A DNA stretch of 8,358 nucleotides from Clostridiales bacterium UBA4696 (GCA_002404795.1 DHKK01000159.1:1-8358), one strand, 5' to 3'. Shown: positions 1 through 6,594, counted from the first letter of the stretch. Notes: generated by a model not told the origin, from the sequence alone. Made by a program: numbers and translations.

Positions 1-528
1 GCCGTCATCATCGACCCCGCGGCGAACTCCAAAAAGCTCCTCGCCGTCCTGCAGGAGCAGGGGCTGACGCTCGAGGCCATTTTCCTGACACACGCGCATT
101 TTGACCACATCGGCGCGCTCAAAAACCTGCACGCGGCGACGCAGGCGCCCGTCTTCGTCGGTGAGGCCGACAAGGACGACCCGAGCCATATGTGCCACGA
201 TCTGCTGCTCTACACCGACACCTATCGGGAGGGCGACGAGCTTACGGCCGCCGGACTGCGCTTCCGGGTGCTCTCGACGCCCGGACATACGCCGGGGTCG
301 GTGTGTCTGCTGTGCGAAAACGTGCTGTTTTCGGGCGATACGCTCTTCGCGGGCTCCTACGGGCGGACGGATTTCCCCGGCGGCAGCGACGCGGCCATGT
401 CCGCATCCTTAAAGCGGCTGTCCACGCTCCCGCCCGAGACGCGCGTGCTGCCCGGGCACGGACCGGCCAGCACCATCGCGGACGAGCTGCGCACGAATCC
501 CTACCTGCGCGGAGGCTTTGCCGGATGA
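1..528 (+). CDS. MBL-fold metallo-hydrolase (glyoxalase II-like), 5' end missing
   Basis: This is the 3' part of a metallo-beta-lactamase-fold hydrolase; the reading frame is open from base 1, so the start lies outside the window. The metal-ligand motifs appear in order: THAHFDH (88-108, the HxHxDH signature), STPGHTPGS with the next ligand His (codon 286-288), SGDTLF with the bridging Asp (codon 337-339), and LPGHGP with the last His (codon 457-459). The protein ends soon after that motif, as in the small single-domain members of about 200-210 residues, so roughly 30 N-terminal residues are probably missing. Enzymes of this group bind two metal ions and hydrolyse thioesters such as S-lactoylglutathione or related substrates; the real substrate cannot be read from the sequence. 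Its stop codon overlaps the hemZ start (ATGA at 525-528), so the two are probably translationally coupled. The family call is firm; the specific activity is open. Confidence 0.93.
   Translation, partial: AVIIDPAANSKKLLAVLQEQGLTLEAIFLTHAHFDHIGALKNLHAATQAPVFVGEADKDDPSHMCHDLLLYTDTYREGDELTAAGLRFRVLSTPGHTPGSVCLLCENVLFSGDTLFAGSYGRTDFPGGSDAAMSASLKRLSTLPPETRVLPGHGPASTIADELRTNPYLRGGFAG
511..515 (+). promoter_or_regulatory. Ribosome binding site fixing the hemZ start
   Basis: GGAGG lies 9 bases before ATG 525, inside the end of the MBL gene. The hemZ frame stays open back to an ATG at 192, but that stretch lies out of frame over the MBL gene and shows no protein-like sequence. This site and the ATGA overlap support 525 as the true start. 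Confidence 0.75.
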
Positions 529-1994
529 AGCTGTATCTGAAAAACCACACCGAGCGCTACCCCGTCGAGCAGCTGCAGCTGCAGCTGTTCGCGCAGGAGC
601 CGAGCGAATTCTGCACGGAGCCGTTCACCGGCGACGGGACCGTCTCGTCCCTCTCGCGCGGAAATCGCTTCCTCACGGCGACCGCCAAGGTCACCTACCG
701 CGGCAGGACCGGCTTCGCTTCCAACCGCGTGCGGCTGGAAAACGCCGACGTGCGCGCGGCAAGGCGCATCCTGCAGCGCAGCTACTATCTCGCGGCCATG
801 CAGGTGCTGGACGCCGCGCCCCCGTGGGGCGCGCTCTCCGGCGTGCGGCCGACGAAGCTCTCGACCCGCTGTCTTTCCGGCGGCGGCAGCGAAAAAGACG
901 CCGAGCGCCTGCTGCGCGAGACCTATTTCGTCTCCCCGGCGCGCGCAAAGCTCTGCGTCGACGCCTCGCGGCATACCATCGAGGCCGCGAAGCTCCTGTG
1001 CCCGGACGATCTTTCGGTATATATCGGGATCCCGTTCTGCCCGACGCGCTGCGCGTACTGCTCGTTCGTGAGCCAGTCCATCGAGCGCTTCGGGGAGTTT
1101 TTGCCTGCGTATCTGGACGCGCTGCTGCGCGAGATCGCGCACACCGGCAGGCTGCTGCAGGCTTCCGGCTTCCACATCCGCACGCTCTACATCGGCGGCG
1201 GCACGCCGACGACGCTCTCGAGCGCGCAGATGGCGCGGCTGCTGGAGGCCATCCACACGAGCTTCAATCTTTCCCGCTGTCTGGAATTCACGGTCGAGGG
1301 CGGCCGCCCCGACACGCTGGACGAGGAAAAGCTGCGCGTGATCAGGGCCGGCGGCGCCACGCGCATCTCCATCAACCCCCAGACCATGTCCGACAAGGTC
1401 CTCGCGGCCGTCGGCCGCCGCCATACGGCCCGGCAGACCATCGAGGCCTTCTATCAGGCGGTCCGCGCCGGGTTTGACGATATCAACATGGACCTCATCG
1501 CGGGTCTGCCCGACGACGACGAGGCCGGCTTTGCCGATTCCATCCGGCAGGTGCTCGCGCTTGGCCCGAGCAACATCACGGTCCACACGCTGGCGCTCAA
1601 GAAGGGCGCGGCGCTGTTTTCCTCCCGGGCTCCGCTCCCGCCGCAGGAGGCGGTGGCCGCCATGCTCGCAGGCGCGGAAGATGCGCTGCGCGACAACGGC
1701 TACGAGCCCTACTATCTCTACCGGCAGAAGTACATGTCCGGCAGCTTTGAAAACACCGGCTGGTGCAGGCCGGGCTACACCGGACTTTACAACATATACA
1801 TGATGGAGGAGCTGCACACCATCCTCTCTCTCGGCGGCGGCGGGATGAACAAGATCAATCTCCCGGCGGAGAAGCTCGCCCGCTACCACAATCCCAAGAT
1901 CCCGCAGGATTATATTTCCCGCATCGACACGATCCTGCAGCAGAAGGACGAGATCTTCTCCCTGCTGCGTCAGATCCGCGAACTGGACTCGTAA
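525..1994 (+). CDS. hemZ: HemZ-type coproporphyrinogen III dehydrogenase (radical SAM)
   Basis: A 489-residue radical SAM protein, close to the usual length of the HemZ family (about 490-500). Residues 1 to about 165 form the N-terminal part typical of HemZ; the SAM barrel follows. The 4Fe-4S cluster motif CX3CX2C is seen as CPTRCAYC (C172, C176, C179), and the SAM-contacting GGGTP as GGGTPTT from residue 224. Further family blocks are EFTVEGGRPDTL, SINPQTM, NMDLIAGLP and LYRQKYMSG. The last of these and the C-terminal GGGGMNK stretch separate HemZ from HemN and HemW. Known family role: oxygen-independent oxidative decarboxylation of coproporphyrinogen III to protoporphyrinogen IX in the cytoplasm. 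Whether this organism makes haem is not shown here, so the activity is an inference from family. The start at 525 is coupled to the MBL stop. The next gene begins 11 bases after the stop. Confidence 0.9.
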   Translation: MKLYLKNHTERYPVEQLQLQLFAQEPSEFCTEPFTGDGTVSSLSRGNRFLTATAKVTYRGRTGFASNRVRLENADVRAARRILQRSYYLAAMQVLDAAPPWGALSGVRPTKLSTRCLSGGGSEKDAERLLRETYFVSPARAKLCVDASRHTIEAAKLLCPDDLSVYIGIPFCPTRCAYCSFVSQSIERFGEFLPAYLDALLREIAHTGRLLQASGFHIRTLYIGGGTPTTLSSAQMARLLEAIHTSFNLSRCLEFTVEGGRPDTLDEEKLRVIRAGGATRISINPQTMSDKVLAAVGRRHTARQTIEAFYQAVRAGFDDINMDLIAGLPDDDEAGFADSIRQVLALGPSNITVHTLALKKGAALFSSRAPLPPQEAVAAMLAGAEDALRDNGYEPYYLYRQKYMSGSFENTGWCRPGYTGLYNIYMMEELHTILSLGGGGMNKINLPAEKLARYHNPKIPQDYISRIDTILQQKDEIFSLLRQIRELDS

Positions 1995-1999
1995 GGAGG
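1993..1999 (+). promoter_or_regulatory. Ribosome binding site fixing the amidohydrolase start
   Basis: A perfect AAGGAGG spans the hemZ stop codon and lies 6 bases before ATG 2006. The amidohydrolase frame is open further upstream (to 1763), but that part overlaps hemZ and has no family-like sequence, so 2006 is the start. Confidence 0.85.
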
Positions 2000-2005
2000 G
2001 CTTCC

Positions 2006-3331
2006 ATGGATACACTGTTTTCCCATGTCAATATCGTCACGATGAACGAGCAGATGACGCTCTGGCAGGACGCGTTCGTCGGCGTCATGGACGGAAAGAT
2101 CGCCTATATGGCCAAAAAACCGCCCGAGGAGCAGCCGAAGAAGATTATTGACGCCACCGGCATGGTCCTGATGCCGGGCCTCATCAACTGCCATACGCAC
2201 CTGCCGATGTACCTGCTGCGCGGCTACGCGGACGACCTCAATCTGCAGGACTGGCTCGAGCACTATATCTTCCCGCGCGAAGACCGGCTCGACGGCCGCG
2301 CCGTCAAGGCCGCCACGACGCTCGCCATCGCCGAGGCGCTGCGCTTCGGCACGACCAGCGTGTCGGATATGTATTATTTCTGCGACGAGATCTGCCAGGC
2401 CGTGGCCGAGTCCGGCATCAAGGCGAATATCTCCCGCGGCACGTCCATGTTCCTGGGCGATGCGTTCTGCTTCGATACCTTCCCCGCCTGCCGCGAGCTC
2501 GTGGAGCTGAAGGACAAGTGGCATAACTATGACAATGGCCGCATTAAGATTGAGGCCTCCATCCACGCCGAATATACCTCGACCTATCAGCTCTGGGATG
2601 CGCTGGCGGAATACGCCATCAACAACGGCCTGCAGCTGCAGGTCCATCTGTCCGAGACGAAGAAGGAGCACGACGCATGCGTGGAGAAGTACGGCCTCAC
2701 GCCCGCGCAGGTGCTCGACTGCCACCATGTGTTCGACGTGCCGACCGTCGCGGCCCACTGCGTCCATGTGACGCAGGAGGATATGCAGCTGCTGGCGAAG
2801 CGCCACGTGTCCGCGGCGCACTGCCCGGTGAGCAACCTGAAGCTCGCCTCCGGCTGCGCGGACGTGCTCGGCATGGTCAAGGCCGGGATGAACGTGTGCC
2901 TCGGCACGGACTCGGTCGCTTCCAACAACAATCTGGATCTTTTTGAGGAGATCAAGGCCGCCGCGCTCATGGCCAAGGGCAAGACCGGCGACCCGAAGGC
3001 GCTGCCCGCCGAGGCCGCGCTCATGATGGCGACGGTCTGCGGCGCAAGAGCGCAGGGGCGAAGCGCCGAATGCGGCGTCATCGAGCTCGGCATGGACGCC
3101 GACCTCATCCTGCTGGACTTCAACCAGCCGCACCTCATCCCGTGCCACAACGTGCTCTCGCAGCTGGTCTACGCGGCCTCCGGCCACGACGTGGCGCTGA
3201 CGATGGTGCGCGGCCGGATCCTCTACGCCGACGGCAAATATCCCACACTGGATATCGCGGGCGCACTGAAGGAGCTACACGATTACGCCATCCCCAGAGT
3301 CTTTTCTGATGGACCGGAGGCGCAGGCATGA
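2006..3331 (+). CDS. Amidohydrolase of the MtaD/SAH deaminase group
   Basis: A 441-residue metal-dependent amidohydrolase, a normal length for the MtaD/TrzA/SsnA group. The small beta-sandwich is formed by residues 1 to about 55 and the C-terminal part (about 355-412, with DADLILLD and VRGRILYADG). The barrel lies between. Expected metal ligands and catalytic residues are visible: PGLINCHTH (H63, H65), VHLSET (H214 and the proton-shuttling E217), AAHCVH (H251) and GTDSVASNNN (D302). H187 in IHAEYT matches the substrate-binding His region, but the more usual form is H-x-P-Y, so that loop differs. Characterised relatives deaminate 5'-methylthioadenosine and S-adenosylhomocysteine to the inosine forms; others act on chlorotriazines, guanine or related substrates. 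The deaminase class is well supported; the exact substrate is inferred. The stop overlaps the next start (ATGA at 3328-3331), so it is likely cotranslated with the flippase gene. Confidence 0.88.
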   Translation: MDTLFSHVNIVTMNEQMTLWQDAFVGVMDGKIAYMAKKPPEEQPKKIIDATGMVLMPGLINCHTHLPMYLLRGYADDLNLQDWLEHYIFPREDRLDGRAVKAATTLAIAEALRFGTTSVSDMYYFCDEICQAVAESGIKANISRGTSMFLGDAFCFDTFPACRELVELKDKWHNYDNGRIKIEASIHAEYTSTYQLWDALAEYAINNGLQLQVHLSETKKEHDACVEKYGLTPAQVLDCHHVFDVPTVAAHCVHVTQEDMQLLAKRHVSAAHCPVSNLKLASGCADVLGMVKAGMNVCLGTDSVASNNNLDLFEEIKAAALMAKGKTGDPKALPAEAALMMATVCGARAQGRSAECGVIELGMDADLILLDFNQPHLIPCHNVLSQLVYAASGHDVALTMVRGRILYADGKYPTLDIAGALKELHDYAIPRVFSDGPEAQA

Positions 3332-4947
3332 GCGGCGAAAAGGCACAGAAAAAGCAGAGCTTCCTGCAGGGCGTGGCGGTTCTGACCGCGGCGACCATCA
3401 TCGTCAAGCTCCTCGGCTTCATCTATAAGGTCCCGCTGCAGAACATCCTGCAGGAACGGGGCTTCGGCTACTTCAACACCGCCTACGACGTGTACAACGT
3501 CCTGCTGATGATCTCCACGACGGGCCTGCCCGTCGCCGTCAGCCGGATGATCTCACAGGCGCAGGCGCTCGACAATTACGCGCAGATCCGCAAGATCTAC
3601 TCGGTGTCCATGAAGGTCTTTCTGACCATCGGCGTCGTCGGCACGCTCATCATGCTCGTGTTCTGCCGGCAGCTGTCGGTCATGGTCACGACGAATGAAA
3701 ACTCCTGGGCGGCCATCGCGGCGCTGTCGCCGTGCGTGCTGCTCATCTGCATCGTCTCGGCCCACCGCGGCTTCTTCCAGGGGCAGAGCAACATGACCCC
3801 GACGTCCGTCAGCCAGGTCTATGAGGCCATGATCCGCGTGGTCTTCGGTCTCGGCGGCGCGTACCTGATGCTCAAAAAGACCGGCAGTCTCGTCTATGCG
3901 GCGGCCGGCGGCATCTTCGGCGTGACGGCGGGCTGCATCGTGGCAGTCATCTATCTGCGCATCCAGTTCGGCAAGTCCAATCAGATCCTGCAGCAGGGCG
4001 GCGGCGAGGCCAAATCCGGCCGCCAGACGATGAAGGAGCTGCTCGTCATCGCCGTCCCCATCACGCTGGGCTCGGCGGGGCTGCAGATCATCAACCTGTT
4101 CGACACGATGATCTATATGCGCCGGCTCACCGGCGCGCTCGCGTGGTCGTCCGACGCGGCGGATACCGCCAAGGGCATCTATAACTTCTGCCAGACGATC
4201 TTCAATCTCCCCTGCTCGCTCATCACGCCCATCACCATCTCCATCATCCCGACCGTGACCGCCGCCCTGACCCGCGGCAACGCCGACGGCGCGCGCCATA
4301 CGGAGGAATCCGCCGTGCGGACCATGGGCCTCATCAGCCTGCCGTGCGCGGTGGGGCTGGCCGTGCTGGCCGAGCCCATCATCCGCCTGCTCGCGGGCAA
4401 CTACGGCCCCGAGAGCGTCGCCACGGCCACGCCGATCCTCGCGTATCTGGGCATCGCCGTCGTCTTCAACAGCACGGTCCTGCTCTTCAACGCCATCATG
4501 CAGGCGCACGGCGACGTGACGACGCCGGTGGTCAACATGCTCATCGGCGGCATCGTGAAGGTCGTCGTCAACTATATCCTGGTCGCCATCCCGTCGCTCA
4601 ACATCATCGGCGCGGCCATCGGCACCATCGTCTGCTATGTGACGATCACGGTGCTCGACCTCATCGCCATGCGCAGGACCGTCACGACGCATCCGGCCAT
4701 TGTGCGCAATCTCATCCGCCCGGCCGCGGCCGCGGCGATCATGGGCGCGGCGACATTCTTCGCCGAAGCGGTGCTGCGCCGCGTGACGAGCTCCAACACG
4801 ATCATCTGCCTGGGCGCGCTCGTGATCGCGGTGATCGTGTATGCGATTTTTGTCCTTGTGCTGCAGTGCATCACCTATGAGGACTGCCTGCTGCTGCCGA
4901 AGGGCGAAAAAATCGCAAAAATCCTGCATATCAAACACAAAACATGA
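3328..4947 (+). CDS. Polysaccharide flippase of the SpoVB/YabM/MurJ-like family
   Basis: A 539-residue integral membrane protein of the MOP exporter superfamily. The N-terminus (KQSFLQGVAVLTAATIIVKL, then GFIYKVPLQNI) is the hallmark of the Firmicutes SpoVB/YtgP/YabM group. About 14 hydrophobic segments can be traced, for example residues 14-34, 57-77, 96-111, 124-146, 235-262, and several between 330 and 530. No cleavable signal peptide is seen, and the tail after the last segment is short and charged (ITYEDCLLLPKGEKIAKI). Relatives move lipid-linked saccharides such as lipid II or wall/exopolysaccharide precursors across the cytoplasmic membrane. In Bacillus subtilis yabM stands directly before the mazG-domain gene yabN, the same order as here, which favours the YabM-like branch. 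Which substrate it carries is unknown, so no symbol is assigned. GGAGG at 3316-3320 serves the start, which overlaps the amidohydrolase stop. Confidence 0.87.
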   Translation: MSGEKAQKKQSFLQGVAVLTAATIIVKLLGFIYKVPLQNILQERGFGYFNTAYDVYNVLLMISTTGLPVAVSRMISQAQALDNYAQIRKIYSVSMKVFLTIGVVGTLIMLVFCRQLSVMVTTNENSWAAIAALSPCVLLICIVSAHRGFFQGQSNMTPTSVSQVYEAMIRVVFGLGGAYLMLKKTGSLVYAAAGGIFGVTAGCIVAVIYLRIQFGKSNQILQQGGGEAKSGRQTMKELLVIAVPITLGSAGLQIINLFDTMIYMRRLTGALAWSSDAADTAKGIYNFCQTIFNLPCSLITPITISIIPTVTAALTRGNADGARHTEESAVRTMGLISLPCAVGLAVLAEPIIRLLAGNYGPESVATATPILAYLGIAVVFNSTVLLFNAIMQAHGDVTTPVVNMLIGGIVKVVVNYILVAIPSLNIIGAAIGTIVCYVTITVLDLIAMRRTVTTHPAIVRNLIRPAAAAAIMGAATFFAEAVLRRVTSSNTIICLGALVIAVIVYAIFVLVLQCITYEDCLLLPKGEKIAKILHIKHKT

Positions 4948-4975
4948 ATTTCCTACTTGCGAAAGAAACAAAAGT

Positions 4976-5758
4976 ATGATAAATTTTACTAGCAAACCGC
5001 GCTATGACCTGTCTGACCTGATCCGGCTGGTGCATATGCTGCGCGCGCCGGGCGGCTGCCCGTGGGACGCGGCGCAGACGCACCTGTCCATCCGCCGCAA
5101 TTTCCTTGAGGAAGCCTACGAGGCCTGCGAGGCGCTCGACTGCGACGACGCGGCCATGCTCCGTGAGGAGCTGGGCGACGTGCTGCTGCAGGTGCTGTTC
5201 CACGCGGATATCGAGGCCGACCGCGGCCGCATGACGATCGACGACATCGCCGACGCCGAATGCAGAAAGCTCATCTTCCGCCACTCGTTCCTCTTCGGCG
5301 GCGAGGCGGAGAGCTGGGACGAGCTCAAGCAGAAGGAAAAGGGCCAGAAGACCACCGGCGAGGCCATGGCGGGCGTCGCCCGCTCGCTGCCGGCGACATG
5401 GCGCGCGGAAAAGATCCAGAAAAAAGCCGCCAAAACCGGCTTCCGCTGGGAATCCGCCGACGAAGCGCTGGACAAACTAGCAGAAGAGACCGGCGAGCTG
5501 CGTGAGGCCGTGCGGGATTACACCAACATCGACGAGGAGCTGGGCGACGTGCTGTTCGCCGCGGTCCGCGTCGCCTCCACGCTGGAGCGGGACCCGGAGC
5601 AGGCGCTGCACGCGGCCTGCGAAAAATTCATCAGACGCTTTACCGCTATGGAGCAGACGGCTCTTGCCGAAGGCAGGCCCCTGGAAACGCTTTCGAAAGA
5701 CGAGCTGCTTGCCGGATGGAACGCGCAGAAACGTGTCGTGCCCGGCGGTGAACAATAA
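4976..5758 (+). CDS. mazG: MazG nucleoside triphosphate pyrophosphohydrolase
   Basis: A 260-residue protein, nearly the length of Escherichia coli MazG (263), with two tandem MazG domains. Domain 1 shows APGGCPWD (24-31), EEAYE (45-49) and EELGD (64-68). Domain 2 shows EETGE (170-174) and EELGD (187-191). Together these make the paired EExxE...ExxD metal-binding motifs. The family hydrolyses NTPs and dNTPs to the monophosphate plus pyrophosphate and is thought to clean non-canonical nucleotides from the pool. The usual RHPHVF motif reads RHSFLFGG here (102-109), a mild departure. Unlike Bacillus YabN, no tetrapyrrole methylase domain is fused at the N-terminus. The start is the only ATG in frame that avoids the flippase gene. 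Its ribosome binding site is poor (only GAAAGA at 4961-4966), and the 28 bases between the genes are noticeably AT-rich. The HU gene follows after 31 bases. Confidence 0.94.
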   Translation: MINFTSKPRYDLSDLIRLVHMLRAPGGCPWDAAQTHLSIRRNFLEEAYEACEALDCDDAAMLREELGDVLLQVLFHADIEADRGRMTIDDIADAECRKLIFRHSFLFGGEAESWDELKQKEKGQKTTGEAMAGVARSLPATWRAEKIQKKAAKTGFRWESADEALDKLAEETGELREAVRDYTNIDEELGDVLFAAVRVASTLERDPEQALHAACEKFIRRFTAMEQTALAEGRPLETLSKDELLAGWNAQKRVVPGGEQ

Positions 5759-5789
5759 CTTCTATACTTTATGAAAAGAGGAACTACAC

Positions 5790-6065
5790 ATGAATAAGAC
5801 CGAACTGATCGCGGAAGTCGCCAAGAAATGCGGCATTTCCAAGAAGGACGCCGAGAAGGCCGTCACCACCACCTTTGACACCATCGCTGACGCACTGAGC
5901 CAGGGCGACAAGGTCCAGCTGGTCGGCTTCGGCGGTTTTGAGACGAAGAAGCGCGAAGCCCGCATGGGCCGCAACCCCAAGACCAAGGAAGCCATCGAGA
6001 TCCCCGCCACCACTATCCCCGTCTTCAAGGCCGGCAAGGCACTGAAGGAAAAGACCGCGAAGTAA
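5790..6065 (+). CDS. HU family nucleoid-associated DNA-binding protein
   Basis: A complete 91-residue HU-type protein. Residues 1-40 are the helical dimerisation part (MNKTELIAEVAKK, then ISKKDAEKAV). LVGFGGFETKKREAR (44-58) starts the beta-arm region. GRNPKT (60-65) carries the DNA-intercalating proline P63, and IPVFKAGKALKEKTAK closes the protein. HU dimers bind and bend DNA without strong sequence preference and compact the nucleoid. AGAGGA at 5777-5782 lies 7 bases before the start. It uses many AAG, ACC and GGC codons, in line with high expression. An HU gene straight after mazG is a familiar arrangement in Clostridia. A perfect terminator follows 11 bases after the stop, so this is the last gene of its transcript. 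A separate promoter would be expected for an abundant protein, but none stands out in the 31-base gap. Confidence 0.96.
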   Translation: MNKTELIAEVAKKCGISKKDAEKAVTTTFDTIADALSQGDKVQLVGFGGFETKKREARMGRNPKTKEAIEIPATTIPVFKAGKALKEKTAK

Positions 6066-6076
6066 GCAAATATCCG

Positions 6077-6107
6077 CAGGGCAGCCGGACGGCTGCCCTG
6101 TTTTTTT
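6077..6107 (+). terminator. Intrinsic terminator after the HU gene
   Basis: A perfect 10-bp stem, CAGGGCAGCC (6077-6086) with GGCTGCCCTG (6091-6100), closes a GGAC loop and is followed directly by seven T (6101-6107). This is a textbook rho-independent terminator and separates the upstream run from the rpsF operon. Confidence 0.95.
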
Positions 6108-6114
6108 GCGCGCA

Positions 6115-6179
6115 GATCACATTCTGTGAACTTTTTCGGATCACAGGTCATAATTTATAAACTTTTTCCGGATCTCCGG
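6115..6179 (+). repeat. Cluster of short direct and inverted repeats before the rpsF promoter
   Basis: Three arrangements overlap in this AT-rich spacer. A near-perfect direct repeat reads AACTTTTTCGGATC (6129-6142) and AACTTTTTCCGGATC (6160-6174), 31 bases from start to start. TCACA (6117-6121), TGTGA (6125-6129) and TCACAG (6141-6146) form two inverted pairs: TCACA-TTC-TGTGA and CTGTGA-11-TCACAG. Finally CCGGA-TC-TCCGG (6168-6179) is a palindrome touching the -35 box at 6180. The position suggests binding sites for a regulator or an UP-like element, but no known operator consensus is matched. The repeats are seen; the function is inferred. Confidence 0.5.
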
Positions 6180-6208
6180 TTGACTTTTCTCCCATTTGCC
6201 GCTATAAT
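6180..6208 (+). promoter_or_regulatory. Sigma-A type promoter of rpsF-ssb-rpsR
   Basis: TTGACT (6180-6185) and a perfect TATAAT (6203-6208) are separated by exactly 17 bases. Transcription should begin near 6214-6216, giving a leader of about 70 bases before rpsF. The match is five of six and six of six to the housekeeping consensus, fitting a highly expressed ribosomal protein operon. Confidence 0.92.
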
Positions 6209-6210
6209 AC

Positions 6211-6270
6211 TCTGGTCTGCGAGCGCAGACGATCCTTGCCGCAGGCGGGACCTGCGGCCATAAGTCCAGA
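6211..6270 (+). promoter_or_regulatory. Structured rpsF mRNA leader, possible S6:S18 autoregulatory site
   Basis: Two perfect hairpins fill the leader: GTCTGC-GAGC-GCAGAC (6215-6230), and GCCGCAGG (6238-6245) with CCTGCGGC (6251-6258) around a CGGGA loop. CTT (6235-6237) can extend the second with AAG (6262-6264), leaving CAT as a 3' bulge. TCTGG (6211-6215) can also pair with CCAGA (6266-6270) just before the ribosome binding site, if the transcript starts early enough to include it. In many bacteria the S6:S18 complex binds the rpsF leader and represses its own operon. Location and foldability fit that, but I could not confirm the conserved CCG-containing bulge, so the assignment is tentative. 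Confidence 0.5.
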
Positions 6271-6285
6271 AGGAGGTGCAACATC

Positions 6286-6582
6286 ATGGCAAAACTTTCC
6301 GCAAAGTATGAGGTCCTCTATATCATCGACCCCGCACAGGGTGAAGAGGGTATCGCGGCTCTCGTGGAAAAATTCAAGGGTATCGTGGAGGCTCACGGCA
6401 CTCTGACCAGTGTTGACGAGTGGGGCAAGCGCCGTCTTGCGTACCCGATCAACGACCTGATCGAGGGCTACTACGTCTACATGACCTGCGAAGTGACGCC
6501 CGAAATGCCGGCAGAGCTTGATCGTGTCTTCAAGATCACCGACGGCATCCTGCGTTCCATCATCGTCGCTGTTGAAGAGTAA
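6286..6582 (+). CDS. rpsF: 30S ribosomal protein S6
   Basis: A complete 98-residue S6, the usual length for bacterial S6. Typical blocks are YEVLYIIDP (8-16), the DEWGKRRLAYPINDLIEGYY stretch (44-63) and the C-terminal FKITDGILRSIIV. S6 is a ferredoxin-like fold protein that pairs with S18 on the platform of the 30S subunit. AAGGAGGT (6270-6277) lies 8 bases before the start. The gene uses more T-ending codons such as GGT, GCT and CGT than the C/G-ending genes around it, as expected for a highly translated gene. It is first in the rpsF-ssb-rpsR operon, a conserved bacterial order. Its stop codon overlaps the ssb ribosome binding site. Confidence 0.97.
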   Translation: MAKLSAKYEVLYIIDPAQGEEGIAALVEKFKGIVEAHGTLTSVDEWGKRRLAYPINDLIEGYYVYMTCEVTPEMPAELDRVFKITDGILRSIIVAVEE

Positions 6583-6594
6583 GGAGGCACTCAC

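Noticed and set aside
192..524. Open frame extending hemZ upstream to an ATG at 192, giving a 600-residue protein
   Set aside because: It lies out of frame across the MBL gene, is arginine/alanine-rich without family similarity, and the ribosome binding site plus ATGA overlap place the start at 525.
501..2015. Long minus-strand open frame opposite hemZ (504 codons)
   Set aside because: Such antisense frames are common in GC-rich genes. The protein is low-complexity in Arg, Ala and Gly and matches no family, while the + strand encodes clear HemZ motifs.
1970..3187. Minus-strand open frame opposite the amidohydrolase (405 codons)
   Set aside because: It is an antisense shadow. The + strand has intact catalytic motifs over the same bases.
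3553..4995. Long minus-strand open frame opposite the flippase gene (480 codons)
   Set aside because: Its product is a run of Asp, His, Arg and Ala produced by reading hydrophobic codons backwards. No ribosome binding site or family motif supports it.
5763..5768. TATACT before the HU gene as a -10 box
   Set aside because: No -35-like sequence lies 16-19 bases upstream and there is no extended -10, so it cannot be supported although HU might be expected to have a promoter.
6124..6146. CRP/FNR-type site from TGTGA and TCACA
   Set aside because: The arms are 11 bases apart, not the 6 bases of a CRP site, and they do not match the FNR core. It is reported only as an inverted repeat.
6125..6154. 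Second promoter TGTGAA-18-CATAAT in the gap before rpsF
   Set aside because: The match is poor compared with TTGACT-17-TATAAT just downstream, and the region is AT-rich enough to produce such words by chance.
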